Notes: generated from the sequence alone by a model not told the origin. 64,000 nucleotides of DNA from Methylobacteriaceae bacterium (GCA_020638195.1 JACKJC010000004.1:434001-498000); one strand, 5' to 3'; shown: positions 25,924 to 35,965, counted from the first letter of the stretch. Numbers and translations: made by a program.

Positions 25924-28900
25924 GTGGGCTCGTTCACCGACCTCTTCATCCGCCGCCCGGTTCTGGCGACCGTCGTCAGCCTGCTGATCCTGCTTGTCGG
26001 CGCGCAGGCGGGCTTCAAGCTGCAAATCCGTCAATACCCGGAACTGTCGCAGACCACGATCACCATCACGACGACCTATCCCGGCGCCAACGCCGACCTC
26101 ATCAAGGGCTTCATCACCACGCCGCTCGAACAGGCCGTGGCGAGCACCGAGGGCATAGACACGCTGGTCGCAAGCTCCCAGCAGAACGTCTCAACCATCA
26201 CGCTCAATATGCGCCTGAACGCGAGCCCCGATCGCGCGGTGGCCGACGTTCTTTCCAAGATCCAGCAGGTGAAGAGCCAGCTGCCGCGCGAGGCGCAGGA
26301 CCCGGTCGTCGTCAAGAAGACCGGTCAAGGCTATGCGCTCCTCTACATGTCCTTCAATTCGGATGTGCTCTCCAGCGCGCAGATCACCGACTATCTGAAT
26401 CGTGTCGTACAGCCGAAGTTGCAGACCCTCGATGGCGTCGCGGAAGCCCAGATTCTCGGCGGCCAGACCTTCGCCATGCGCATCTGGCTCGACCCGACCA
26501 AGATGGCCGCGCGCGGCGTCACAGCGAGCGACGTCAGCCGGGCGCTCGCGGCCAACAATTTCACTGCCGCCGCCGGCCAGATCAAATCGGACTACACGCA
26601 GACTTCGATCAACGCCCTCACCTCGCTCGACAGCGCCAGCGCTTTCGCACAGCTCGTGGTCGTCGCGCGCGGCGACGCGCTCGTGCGCCTCGGCGACATC
26701 GCCCGTGTCGAACTCGGACCGCAGAGCGCGGATTCCTCCTCCGTCTTCGACGGACTGAAGGCGGTGTTCATCGGTATCTATGCGACGCCGACGGCCAATC
26801 CGCTCACCGTGATTGATGAGGTCCGCAAGGCCTTCCCGAGCGTGCAGCGGGAATTGCCGGCCGGCATCCATGCCGCCATCGCCTATGACGCGACCGAATT
26901 CATCCGCGCCTCGATCTGGGAGGTCGCCAAGACGCTCGGCGAGGCCGCGCTCATCGTCGTCGTCGTTATCTTCCTCTTCCTCGGCAATCTCCGCTCGACC
27001 CTCATCCCCATCGTCACCATCCCGCTCTCGCTGATCGGCGTGATGATGTTCCTGCTGGCGATGGGCTATTCCATTAATCTGCTCACGCTGCTCGCTTTCG
27101 TGCTGGCGATCGGCCTCGTGGTCGACGACGCGATCGTGGTCGTCGAAAACATCTGGCGCCACATCGAAGACGGCATGACGCCGCGCGACGCGGCGCTGAC
27201 CGGCGCGCGCGAGATCGCCGGCCCCGTCATCTCGATGACGATTACGCTCGCCGCCGTCTATGCGCCGATCGGCTTCGTCTCAGGGCTCACCGGCGCCCTG
27301 TTCCGCGAATTCGCCTTCACGCTGGCGGGCTCCGTCATCGTCTCGGGCGTCATCGCGCTCACGCTCTCGCCGATGATGTGCTCGAAGCTGCTCAAGGCCC
27401 ACGCGCCGGGCGAGAGCGGCGGCTTCTCCGCCTGGCTCGACCGGCGCTTCGACGCGCTGCGCAATCGCTATGAGCGGCGGCTACACAAGACGCTCAACTT
27501 CCGCGCGCTGACGGTGACGATCCTCGTGGGCGTGCTCGCGATCACTGCCGTCATGTTCGTCACGACTCCAAAGGAGCTCGCGCCGGAAGAGGATCAGGGC
27601 ATTCTCCTGTCCATCCTCAAGACGCCGCAATCGGGCAATCTCGACTATACGGAAGCGGCCACGCAAAAATTGTGGCAGATCGTCGAGACGATCCCCGAAC
27701 GCGCGCACCTCTTCGTCATCAACGGCTTCGCCGGCGTGCATCAGGCCTTCGCGGGCATCCTGCTGAAGCCCTGGGACCAGCGCTCGCGCACGCAGAAGCA
27801 GATCCTGCAGAACGAATTGCAGGCCAAGCTCGCGACTATTCCGAGCGCATCCGTCTTCGCCTTCTCGCCGCCGCCGCTACCGGGCTCCACCGGCGGCCCG
27901 CCGATGCAATTCGTCATCCGCACGACCGGCGATTACCAGCGTCTCGCGCAGGTAGCGGCGGAAATGCAGAAGGCCGCGACCGCCAGCGGCATGTTTATCT
28001 TCACCGACATCGACCTGAAGTTCGACACGCCGCAGCTCGAGTTCAAGATCGACGCCGCCAAGGCCAATCGACTCGGCTGGTCGATGCAGGAGATCGGCGG
28101 CGCGCTCGCCACCATGCTCGGCGGCAATTACGTCAATCGCTTCAATCTCTACGGCCGCTCCTACCAGGTCATCCCGCAGGCGCCGCGCGACTTCCGCGAC
28201 GCCAAGGACTGGCTGACGCGCTATCAGCTTCGCACCTCCTCCGGCGAACTGGCGCCACTCTCGACGGTGGCAACCGTACAGCAGACCGTGCAGCCCAACA
28301 GCCTCAGCGAGTTCCAGCAGCTGAGCTCCGCGACCCTGTCGGGCGTGCCCTATCCCGGCCGTACGCTGGGCGAGGCCATCGACTTCCTCACCGCCAAGTC
28401 GAAGGAAATCTTCCCCGAGGGCTATACCTACGACTTCCAGGGCGACGCGCGGCAATACGTGCAGGAATCGAACGCGCTCACCATCACCTTCGTCTTCGCG
28501 CTGATCGTGATCTTCCTCGTGCTCGCCGCGCAATTCGAGAGCTTCCGCGATCCCTTCATCATCCTGATCGCCTTGCCGACGTCGATGTTCGGCGCGCTCC
28601 TGCCGCTCAACCTGATGAGCGTGATGGGATTGGCGAGCCTCAACATCTATTCGCAGATCGGTCTCGTCACGCTGATCGGACTCATCTCCAAGCACGGCAT
28701 CCTCATGACGGAATTCGCCAACCGCATGCAGGAGGAGCAGCACATGAGCCGCCGCGAGGCGATCGAGCATGCCGCCGGCGTACGCCTGCGCCCGATCCTG
28801 ATGACGACGGCCGCGATGGTGGTCGGCGTCGTGCCGCTGGTGACGGCCTCGGGCGCCGGCGCGCAGAGCCGCATCGCCATCGGCATCGTGATCGCGGCCG

Positions 28901-29043
28901 GCATGAGCATCGGCACGCTGTTCACGCTGTTCGTCACGCCCGCGATCTACACATTCATCGCCAAGGACCATTCCCACGACCGCGAGGAACGCGGCCTCGA
29001 CCCCGCCAAGGCGGCGCCATTGGCGCATAACGCCGCGGAGTGA
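25924..29043 (+). CDS. RND-family efflux pump (HAE-1/MexF type)
   Basis: A 1039-residue inner-membrane proton antiporter of the AcrB class. It begins with GTG and 'GSFTDLFIRRPVLATVVSLL'. The proton-relay Asp pair is in 'GLVVDDAIVVVENIWRHIE' of helix 4, and the second half has 'FRDPFIILIALPTSMFGAL' and 'LIGLISKHGILMTEFANRM' with the relay Lys. Two large periplasmic loops complete the usual layout. It pairs with the adaptor just upstream. No outer-membrane channel gene follows, so a TolC-like protein encoded elsewhere is needed. Substrates are unknown. Confidence 0.95.
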   Translation: MGSFTDLFIRRPVLATVVSLLILLVGAQAGFKLQIRQYPELSQTTITITTTYPGANADLIKGFITTPLEQAVASTEGIDTLVASSQQNVSTITLNMRLNASPDRAVADVLSKIQQVKSQLPREAQDPVVVKKTGQGYALLYMSFNSDVLSSAQITDYLNRVVQPKLQTLDGVAEAQILGGQTFAMRIWLDPTKMAARGVTASDVSRALAANNFTAAAGQIKSDYTQTSINALTSLDSASAFAQLVVVARGDALVRLGDIARVELGPQSADSSSVFDGLKAVFIGIYATPTANPLTVIDEVRKAFPSVQRELPAGIHAAIAYDATEFIRASIWEVAKTLGEAALIVVVVIFLFLGNLRSTLIPIVTIPLSLIGVMMFLLAMGYSINLLTLLAFVLAIGLVVDDAIVVVENIWRHIEDGMTPRDAALTGAREIAGPVISMTITLAAVYAPIGFVSGLTGALFREFAFTLAGSVIVSGVIALTLSPMMCSKLLKAHAPGESGGFSAWLDRRFDALRNRYERRLHKTLNFRALTVTILVGVLAITAVMFVTTPKELAPEEDQGILLSILKTPQSGNLDYTEAATQKLWQIVETIPERAHLFVINGFAGVHQAFAGILLKPWDQRSRTQKQILQNELQAKLATIPSASVFAFSPPPLPGSTGGPPMQFVIRTTGDYQRLAQVAAEMQKAATASGMFIFTDIDLKFDTPQLEFKIDAAKANRLGWSMQEIGGALATMLGGNYVNRFNLYGRSYQVIPQAPRDFRDAKDWLTRYQLRTSSGELAPLSTVATVQQTVQPNSLSEFQQLSSATLSGVPYPGRTLGEAIDFLTAKSKEIFPEGYTYDFQGDARQYVQESNALTITFVFALIVIFLVLAAQFESFRDPFIILIALPTSMFGALLPLNLMSVMGLASLNIYSQIGLVTLIGLISKHGILMTEFANRMQEEQHMSRREAIEHAAGVRLRPILMTTAAMVVGVVPLVTASGAGAQSRIAIGIVIAAGMSIGTLFTLFVTPAIYTFIAKDHSHDREERGLDPAKAAPLAHNAAE

Positions 29044-29144
29044 TAGAGAGCGCGTCGCGCCGACAGGCCCCCAAACTTTCGCTCCAGCGCTATTGTGCGA
29101 GAGGGAAAGGGAGGGCGCGGCGGCCGCGCCCGAGGACCTGAAAT

Positions 29145-30743
29145 TTGAACGCCCCGCTCGCCAAAGCCGACCCCGTCTCCCGCCGCCGCACCTTCGCGAT
29201 CATCTCGCATCCGGACGCCGGCAAGACCACGCTCACCGAAAAGCTGCTGCTGTTCGGCGGCGCGATCCAGCTTGCCGGCGAGGTGCGCGCCAAGCAGAAC
29301 CGCCGCCAGACCCGCTCGGACTGGATGGGCATCGAGCGCGAGCGCGGCATTTCGGTCGTCACTTCGGTCATGACCTTCGAGTACGGCGATTGCGTCTTCA
29401 ATCTGCTCGATACGCCCGGCCACGAGGACTTCTCCGAAGACACCTATCGCACGCTGACCGCGGTCGATTCCGCCATCATGGTGATTGACGCAGCCAAGGG
29501 CATCGAGGCGCGGACGCGAAAGCTGTTCGAGGTTTGCCGGCTGCGCGACATTCCGATCGTCACTTTCGTCAACAAGCTCGACCGCGAGGCGCGCGATCCC
29601 TTCGAGACGCTGGACGAGATCGAGAAGACGCTGGCGCTCGACACCACCCCGATGACCTGGCCGATCGGCTCGGGCCGCGCCTTCTGCGGCACCTACGACC
29701 TGCGCCACAATGTCGTACGGAAACTGGATGCCGAAGCTGACGCCGAGCCGATGAAGGTCGAAGGGCCTGAAGACCCCAAGATCGCTACGCTCGCGGGCGA
29801 GGCGCTCGCGGAACACACGGCCGGCGAGATCGAACTCGCCATGGGCGCGTCGAAGCCGTTCGACAAGCAGGCGTTTCTCGAAGGCCATCTGACGCCGGTG
29901 TTCTTCGGCTCGGCCCTGCGCAATTTCGGCGTTCGCGACCTCATCGACGCCATGGCCGAACTCGCCCCGCCGCCGCGCGGGCTGGATACTGCGAGCCGCC
30001 ACGTCGATCCGCGCGAAACGAAGATGACGGGCTTCGTTTTCAAGATCCAGGCGAACATGGACCCCAACCACCGCGACCGCATCGCCTTCCTGCGCGTCAC
30101 CTCGGGCAAGCTGGCGCGCGGCATGAAGGCGAAGCTGATCCGGACGGGAAAGAACATGGCGCTCAACGCGCCGCAATTCTTTTTCGCGCAGGATCGCACC
30201 ATTGCCGATGAAGCCTTCGCGGGCGACGTCGTCGGCATTCCCAATCACGGCGTTCTACGCATCGGCGACACGCTGACCGAGGGCGAGGAATTGATTTTCC
30301 GTGGCGTGCCGAGCTTCGCGCCGGAAATCCTGCGCCGCGTCCGCATCGGCGACGCCATGAAGGCCAAAAAGCTGAAGGAGGCCCTGCAGCAGATGGCGGA
30401 AGAAGGCGTCGTGCAGGTCTTTACGCCCAACGACGGCTCGGGCTCCATGGTCGGCGTCGTCGGCGCCCTCCAGCTCGACGTGCTGGCCGAGCGGCTGAAG
30501 GCCGAATACGGGTTGGACGTGACTTTCGAACAAAGCCGTTTCGAGATCTGCCGCTGGGTCACGGCCAGCAAGGCCGAACTGGACAAGTTCCTGCGCGCCT
30601 ATCCCGCCTCCATCGCCGAAGACCTCGACGGCGCGCCGGTCTTCATGGCGACCTCGGCCTTCAACCTGCGCTACGAGGAGGAGCGCTGGCCGGACGTTGT
30701 TTTTTCCGATGTGAAGGATTATCAGGCTGCCAACCCGAAATAA
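29145..30743 (+). CDS. prfC: Peptide chain release factor 3
   Basis: A 532-residue translational GTPase that removes RF1/RF2 from the ribosome after peptide release. G1 'SHPDAGKTTLTEKLL', the effector region 'GIERERGISVVTSVM', G3 'DTPGHEDFSEDTYR' and G4 'NKLDREARDP' match RF3. The start is TTG at 29145 with GAGG about 9 bases upstream; no ATG gives an intact P-loop. The length is close to that of E. coli PrfC (529). Confidence 0.96.
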   Translation: MNAPLAKADPVSRRRTFAIISHPDAGKTTLTEKLLLFGGAIQLAGEVRAKQNRRQTRSDWMGIERERGISVVTSVMTFEYGDCVFNLLDTPGHEDFSEDTYRTLTAVDSAIMVIDAAKGIEARTRKLFEVCRLRDIPIVTFVNKLDREARDPFETLDEIEKTLALDTTPMTWPIGSGRAFCGTYDLRHNVVRKLDAEADAEPMKVEGPEDPKIATLAGEALAEHTAGEIELAMGASKPFDKQAFLEGHLTPVFFGSALRNFGVRDLIDAMAELAPPPRGLDTASRHVDPRETKMTGFVFKIQANMDPNHRDRIAFLRVTSGKLARGMKAKLIRTGKNMALNAPQFFFAQDRTIADEAFAGDVVGIPNHGVLRIGDTLTEGEELIFRGVPSFAPEILRRVRIGDAMKAKKLKEALQQMAEEGVVQVFTPNDGSGSMVGVVGALQLDVLAERLKAEYGLDVTFEQSRFEICRWVTASKAELDKFLRAYPASIAEDLDGAPVFMATSAFNLRYEEERWPDVVFSDVKDYQAANPK

Positions 30744-30804
30744 GGCCGCAGGCGGGCGGCCGGGGGCGCTGGCGCCCTGATTTCAGACGGGCGGGAAATC
30801 CTTG

Positions 30805-32217
30805 ATGACAAAGATTCTTCCGGTGATCATGTGTGGCGGCGCCGGCACGCGCGTCTGGCCAGAATCCCGCGATTCGCTACCGAAACAGTTCATCCCCCTG
30901 GTTTCCGAGCGCTCGACCTTCCAGATGCTGGTCGACATGCTCAAGGACCCGCTGTTCGAAAAGCCGATCGTCCTCACCAACGTCGACTACCGCTTTCTCG
31001 TCGTCGACCAGCTCCAGGCCATCAACGCCGAGGCAGACATCGTTCTGGAGCCGATGCGCCGCGATTCCGGCCCGGCCGTGGCTGTCGCCGCCGAAATGGC
31101 GGCCCGCCGCAGCCCGGACGCCGTGGTCGTGGTCTTCGCCGCCGATCATGTCGTGCAGGACCGTCCGAAACTCATCCAGCACTGCCGCGAGGCCGCCGAG
31201 GCCGCCGCCGCCGGCGCCATCGTGACGCTCGGCATACGCCCGACCGGACCCGCCACCGGCTACGGCTACATCCGCGCTGGCGAGCCGCTGAAAGAGGGCT
31301 CGCCCGTCCGCAAGGTCGAGGCCTTCGTCGAAAAGCCCGACCTCGCCACCGCTCAGAAATATGTGGCGCAAGGCTATTTCTGGAACTGCGGCTATTTCGT
31401 CTTCCGCGCCGACGTCATGCAGGGCGAGCTCGATAAGTACGAGCCCGCCATGCGCGAAGCCGCCGCAGCGGCGGTCGAGGCCGCCAGGCCCGACCTCAAG
31501 TTCATCGTGCTCGACGCCGAGGCCTTCGGCAAGGCGCCGAAAAAGTCGATCGACTACGCGGTGATCGAGCGCTCCGACAGACTGGCGCTGGTGCCGGCCG
31601 ATATCGGCTGGTCGGATGTCGGCACCTGGGAAGCTGTCTGGGAACTCTCCAACCGCGATGCCGACGGCAATTCCGTGCGCGGCCATGGCGTCGTGCTCGG
31701 CGGCCGCAACGTCCACATCCGCTCCGACGAGCATCTGACCGCCGTCGTCGGCGTCGAGGACGTGGTCGTCGTCACCACGCAGGACGCGGTGCTGGTATTG
31801 CATCGCTCGAAGTCCGATCAGGTCAAGGCGCTGGTCGATCACCTCAAGGCGACCAATCGCCGCGAGGCGGCCGAACACCGCCGCATTTTTCGCCCCTGGG
31901 GCTATTACCAGTCGATCGACAATGGCGCCCGTCACCAGGTCAAGCGCATCGTGGTGAAGCCCGGCGACCGCCTCTCGCTGCAGAAGCACTTCCATCGCGC
32001 CGAACACTGGATCGTCGTGAAGGGCACGGCGGAAGTCGACCGCGACGGCGAGCGTCATCTCGTACACGAGAACGAGTCTATCTATCTGCCGATCGGCTGC
32101 GTCCATCGCCTCGGCAATCCCGGCAAGATCGACCTCGAGCTGATCGAGGTTCAGACGGGTTCCTATCTGGGCGAGGACGACATTGTCCGCATCGAGGACG
32201 TGTACAACCGCGAATAG
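30805..32217 (+). CDS. manC: Mannose-1-phosphate guanylyltransferase / mannose-6-phosphate isomerase
   Basis: A 470-residue bifunctional enzyme that makes GDP-mannose for polysaccharide synthesis. The N-terminal nucleotidyltransferase has 'MCGGAGTRVWPESRDSLPKQ' and 'KVEAFVEKPDL'. The C-terminal cupin with 'PWGYYQSIDNGARHQVKRI' and 'LQKHFHRAEHWIVVKG' is the type II phosphomannose isomerase. ATG 30805 is preceded by GGGA; a TTG at 30802 is less likely. It opens the exopolysaccharide locus. Confidence 0.95.
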   Translation: MTKILPVIMCGGAGTRVWPESRDSLPKQFIPLVSERSTFQMLVDMLKDPLFEKPIVLTNVDYRFLVVDQLQAINAEADIVLEPMRRDSGPAVAVAAEMAARRSPDAVVVVFAADHVVQDRPKLIQHCREAAEAAAAGAIVTLGIRPTGPATGYGYIRAGEPLKEGSPVRKVEAFVEKPDLATAQKYVAQGYFWNCGYFVFRADVMQGELDKYEPAMREAAAAAVEAARPDLKFIVLDAEAFGKAPKKSIDYAVIERSDRLALVPADIGWSDVGTWEAVWELSNRDADGNSVRGHGVVLGGRNVHIRSDEHLTAVVGVEDVVVVTTQDAVLVLHRSKSDQVKALVDHLKATNRREAAEHRRIFRPWGYYQSIDNGARHQVKRIVVKPGDRLSLQKHFHRAEHWIVVKGTAEVDRDGERHLVHENESIYLPIGCVHRLGNPGKIDLELIEVQTGSYLGEDDIVRIEDVYNRE

Positions 32218-32233
32218 TTGGACCGCGAGCGGC

Positions 32234-32263
32234 CGTCATTGCGAGCGCAGCAACGCAATGACG
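32234..32263. repeat. Short copy of the CGTCATTGCG palindromic repeat
   Basis: CGTCATTGCG (32234-32243) and CGCAATGACG (32254-32263) enclose a 10-base spacer. It lies between the convergent manC and priming-transferase genes and may also end transcription. It shares its arms exactly with the longer element at 23471-23556. Confidence 0.8.
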
Positions 32264-32270
32264 GGTTGGA

Positions 32271-33764
32271 CTAGACCGCGTTCCGATACGCTTTCCGCGA
32301 AAACACGGTAAGCCACAAGATTCGCAGGTCGAGCAGCGGCGACCAATTGTCGATGTACCAGAGGTCGTGCTCGACGCGCTTGCGCATCTTGCCTTCGCCG
32401 CTCGTATCGCCGCGCAGACCGTTGACCTGCGCCCAACCGGTGATGCCGGGCTTCACATTGTGGCGGCGCGCGTAGAAGGCGATCGCCTGCTCGTACATCT
32501 GGTCGTGCGCCAGCGCGTGCGGGCGCGGCCCGACCAGCGACATTTCGCCCGAAAGCACGTTGAAGAGCTGCGGCAGTTCGTCGATGTTGGTGGCGCGCAG
32601 AATGCGCCCGACGCGTGTGACGCGCGGATCGTCGACCTGCGCCTGCGGCACATGCCGACCATCCTCCATTGTCCGCATGGAGCGGAACTTGAAGATGCGG
32701 AACGGCTCCTGATTGAAGCCGTAGCGTCGCTGCAGGAAGAAGACCGGCCCCGGACTGTCGAGCTTGATGGCGAGCGCGACAAGAGCCAAGAGCGGCGACA
32801 GCAGCGCGACCGCCGCCGCGGAAACCAGAACGTCGAAGGCGCGCTTGAGCGCGACTTCACTGGACGAAAGCGGCCGGCGCACGAGATGAAGGCTCGCGAC
32901 GGAGCCTACACGCGAAATGCGCGCTTCCCCGAACCGGTCGAGCACGCGCTCGGGTCCCAGGTGAATGGAAGCCGGCACGCGCAGGAAAACGTCGATGCAG
33001 GCGTCGATCGTCTCGCGCTCCGACCATGGCGCGAGAATGAAGACGTCGTCGGGTCGCAGCATGCGCGCCGAAGCGGCCGCCAGCGCGAGATCTTCCTCCA
33101 GCGTTTCGCGCCCGCGCAGCACCGCGGCGGCCACGACCTGCATGCCGCTTTCCCAGGGCTGGTAGCGCGCCGCGAAGCCCTCGACGTCGGCCTCGTAGCC
33201 GACGAGGAACACGCGCTTGAGCGGAATGCCGCCGACCGAGGCGCTTGCCCGCACAAGCCGCACGGCGCCCGCGCGCGTCGCGATCAGGCAGCCGAGGCCG
33301 AGAAAATAGAAGCCGACGATCGTCGCGCGCGAAAATTCGCCGGTCGTCTTGGTCGCGAAGCCGAAGACGAGCGCGCAGGCGAAGACGATGTTCCAGAGAT
33401 GGAAGGTGCGCCGTCCATGCCCTGCCGCCTGCAGGAAGTTGGACAACGCATATTCGTCGCGCATCGTATTGGCGGTGACGAACATCAGCGAGACGAACAA
33501 TCCGAGCTCAAGGAAATTCCCGACCGGACCTTCGTCGCCGTACGCGCCCCAGTGATAGAGCATGCCGACCGCGACCGCGCTGACGATGATCGCCATCGTA
33601 TCGGCCAACCCCGCGAGCATCCCGAAGAAAGACCGCAGCAAGGTCGCGCGCCCACGCGGCAGCCAGTCCGACCAGTCGAGCCGCAACGGACTCGCGTCGG
33701 GAAGCGGCGCTGGCCGGATCCGATGAGCAAGAGTGTCGTTCTTGTCGTCGCCGCGTCGACGCAT
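32271..33764 (-). CDS. Priming undecaprenyl-phosphate glycosylphosphotransferase (WbaP/WcaJ type)
   Basis: A 497-residue membrane enzyme that transfers a sugar-1-phosphate to undecaprenyl phosphate, the first step of repeat-unit assembly. Four N-terminal helices and a nucleotide-fold soluble domain (about 150-290) come before the catalytic part, which starts with the re-entrant helix 'LKRAFDVLVSAAAVALLSPL' and has 'SPGPVFFLQRRYGFN', 'IFKFRSMRTMEDG' and 'VKPGITGWAQVNGLRG'. This is the full-length polyisoprenyl type. It is divergent from the chain-length gene at 33935, with 170 bp between them holding a presumed bidirectional promoter. Confidence 0.93.
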   Translation of the reverse strand: MRRRGDDKNDTLAHRIRPAPLPDASPLRLDWSDWLPRGRATLLRSFFGMLAGLADTMAIIVSAVAVGMLYHWGAYGDEGPVGNFLELGLFVSLMFVTANTMRDEYALSNFLQAAGHGRRTFHLWNIVFACALVFGFATKTTGEFSRATIVGFYFLGLGCLIATRAGAVRLVRASASVGGIPLKRVFLVGYEADVEGFAARYQPWESGMQVVAAAVLRGRETLEEDLALAAASARMLRPDDVFILAPWSERETIDACIDVFLRVPASIHLGPERVLDRFGEARISRVGSVASLHLVRRPLSSSEVALKRAFDVLVSAAAVALLSPLLALVALAIKLDSPGPVFFLQRRYGFNQEPFRIFKFRSMRTMEDGRHVPQAQVDDPRVTRVGRILRATNIDELPQLFNVLSGEMSLVGPRPHALAHDQMYEQAIAFYARRHNVKPGITGWAQVNGLRGDTSGEGKMRKRVEHDLWYIDNWSPLLDLRILWLTVFSRKAYRNAV

Positions 33765-33934
33765 CTTGTTCGACCCACGTTGAACGCCGCTGTCCCGTTT
33801 CGGGAATGCCGCGGTCGAAAGTTCGTTTCAGCGCAGGTGTTGCAAGAACGCCGCCAGCGCCGTTCGCGACGAGGTCAGCTTTCGTTAACCATGTTCGAAT
33901 AATCGTTAATCAATTCTTTCAGACGAAAGCGAAC

Positions 33935-35521
33935 GTGCAGAGGCGATTCCACGCTCTCGCCGGCGCGGCCGGCGCTTTGGCTTGCGGGCTCGCGGCGGCG
34001 GTCTGGTGTGCGTTCGCCCCGCCGCCTTACGTCGCCGCCGCCACGGTCGCGGTAGAGGCTTCGGCTGAAATCCCCGCCGCCTACGACGAAGCCGCCCTGC
34101 GCTCGCTTGCGGCCAGTGACGTCGTCCTGCGGGAAGCAGCGCTCGCGCCGGCGGCCGCGGCCGCGATCGCCCGGGAAGCGCGGCCCGCCGTACCGGACAC
34201 GCTTCTTTCGATGCTCAGCGCGCAACCCGGTCAAACCGACAGCCTGAGCCGCGCGGCCGATCTGCTTGCGAGACGGATCGCCGTCGAACGAGGACCGACG
34301 CCCCGCAGCGCGCGCATCCGCGTGCGCATGCAGGACGCGGCGGCGGCCAAGGTCGCCGCCGACGCAGTCGCGCAGGCAGTCGTCGCCAGTCACAACGAAA
34401 CCGCCGCCCGGATCGATCGTCGTCTCGACCGCGCGCGCGGCGAGAATCTCGCCCGCGCCGAACGCCTGCGCGACCTCGCCCGGACCCGACTCGCGGCGCT
34501 ACAGGCCAGTGATCGCGTCCCGACGGCGACAATCGCGTTTGCCCCGGCCCCGTCGGACAAGGCGGCGGCAGCGCTCGCAGCGGCGCAGCGCGCCTTGGCC
34601 AGCGCACAGGCGCGCCGAGCCGAGGCCGCGCGCATCTATGGCCCGCGTCATCCTGAAATGATCCAGATCGAAACGGATGCGCGTAGCGCCGAGGCCGCAC
34701 TCTCGGCGGCCCGCGCCAAAATGGCCTCGACGCCCGCGCGACTGCCGCGTGCGGAAGGCGGTCCGGACCCGCGCGCCGGTGAAATCGCCGCCGCGCGGGA
34801 GGAGGCCGAGCGGGCTGAACGCGACTATGAGAGGGAAGCGCGGCGCTTCGCAACGCCCGACAGGCGCGCGCGCGTCGAACAGGTCGCCGCCGCGCCCAAG
34901 GACCGGGACCGACCACGATCCATCTCCGTCGTCGCCGCCGCGTCGTTGCTCGGTTTCATCCTGTTCGGCGGCGCCGCCGGCCTGCGCACGCCGCTGCGCG
35001 CGCCGCCGCGTCGCGCGTCGAACCGTCGGCCGGACGCGATTGTGCAGGCAGGCGCGCTCGACCCGGCAGGCGCAGAGCATGTGGTCGCCGCGCTCGATAT
35101 CGCCGCCAGCGATGGCGCGCGCCGGATTTGGATCGCTGGCGAATGCGGCCGCGAAATTCGCCAGACTGCACGGGCGCTGGCCGCCGCCTCGCTGGCGGAG
35201 GGCTGGCGCCCGCTCGTGATCGAACAATCGGGACGCCAGCACGCGGCGCGCAGCGTGGCGATCCTTGAGCGTCGCGCCTACGCTGTCTCGGCCGTCGCGG
35301 CGCGCGACGACAATCTTCTCGTCGCCCGCCCCCTCGCCACGCCGCGTGACGGATACGACGTGGACGCGGCGTTCGATCTCGTCCTGTTCGCCGACGCGTC
35401 GGCCGTCGCGCATGTCGACATTTGCGTCTGGGCCGGTCAGGCCGCGCCGGTCGTCGCCGACCCCGCGCTTGCCGAGGAAATCATCTGGATTGCGCCAGCT
35501 CAAATTGCACACGAAGCGTGA
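33935..35521 (+). CDS. Wzz/Wzc-like chain-length protein with eroded kinase module
   Basis: A 528-residue polysaccharide co-polymerase. Two membrane helices (near the N-terminus, 'LAGAAGALACGLAAAVW', and 'ISVVAAASLLGFILFGGAAG' at about residue 330) flank an Ala-rich periplasmic coiled-coil region containing 'YGPRHPEMIQIE', the conserved patch of the GumC/ExoP family. The C-terminal part is laid out like a BY-kinase, but the Walker A position reads 'AGECGREIRQTARAL' with no GK(S/T), and no Tyr-rich tail is present, so kinase activity is unlikely. GTG 33935 is a best guess for the start: the upstream open frame adds a non-family peptide, and the ribosome site is weak. Overlapping antisense frames are shadows. 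Confidence 0.75.
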   Translation: MQRRFHALAGAAGALACGLAAAVWCAFAPPPYVAAATVAVEASAEIPAAYDEAALRSLAASDVVLREAALAPAAAAAIAREARPAVPDTLLSMLSAQPGQTDSLSRAADLLARRIAVERGPTPRSARIRVRMQDAAAAKVAADAVAQAVVASHNETAARIDRRLDRARGENLARAERLRDLARTRLAALQASDRVPTATIAFAPAPSDKAAAALAAAQRALASAQARRAEAARIYGPRHPEMIQIETDARSAEAALSAARAKMASTPARLPRAEGGPDPRAGEIAAAREEAERAERDYEREARRFATPDRRARVEQVAAAPKDRDRPRSISVVAAASLLGFILFGGAAGLRTPLRAPPRRASNRRPDAIVQAGALDPAGAEHVVAALDIAASDGARRIWIAGECGREIRQTARALAAASLAEGWRPLVIEQSGRQHAARSVAILERRAYAVSAVAARDDNLLVARPLATPRDGYDVDAAFDLVLFADASAVAHVDICVWAGQAAPVVADPALAEEIIWIAPAQIAHEA

Positions 35522-35614
35522 CCTTCGTCACGCGCGCCGATGACCCGCGGCACTGTCGGCCAAATTCGGCAAGCGTTTCATATGCATATTCGAATTTGTG
35601 CAGAGTCGCCGGCC

Positions 35615-35965
35615 ATGAAAACCTCCCATGCCTTCGATGCGTTCGAAGCAGCCCTGAAGTCGATGCGGGCAGCGCAGATCGCCGCTCTCGGAGCGACAGG
35701 AGCCGAGGGGCGCGAGGCAGCGGCCGAGCTTGCCGAAAGCCTCGCGAAGGTCCGCGTCGCCGCGATCCGTCTCTGGTCACAGCCTGCCACGGGCCCCTCG
35801 GACCTCATCCTGAAGGCCCGCGCTCTGCGGTGGCACTTCCCCGACGGAATCGAAGTTCCCAGCCCGACATTGCTCGGCGCGGCGGACGATCCCGCGCCGG
35901 ACGCGCCGCTCGGCGCCATCGCGGTCCACTACATCGTCAAGGATCTGCTGGCGCTGTCGATGTGA
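35615..35965 (+). CDS. Hypothetical protein within the polysaccharide locus
   Basis: A 116-residue, mostly helical soluble protein with no signal peptide or membrane segment. I do not recognise it. It is Ala-rich ('EALKSMRAAQ'-like helices), with a Trp-containing centre ('IRLWSQPATGPSDLILKARA') and a C-terminal 'HYIVKDLLALSM'. ATG 35615 is chosen as the first Met before a helix-forming stretch; ATG 35582 and 35540 are also in frame and none has a convincing ribosome site. It follows the chain-length gene on the same strand and is convergent, back to back, with the flippase gene. Confidence 0.5.
   Translation: MKTSHAFDAFEAALKSMRAAQIAALGATGAEGREAAAELAESLAKVRVAAIRLWSQPATGPSDLILKARALRWHFPDGIEVPSPTLLGAADDPAPDAPLGAIAVHYIVKDLLALSM

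Noticed and set aside
32367..33902. A 511-codon plus-strand frame opposite the priming glycosylphosphotransferase
   Set aside because: The minus-strand frame has all catalytic motifs of the family, so the plus-strand frame is a shadow.
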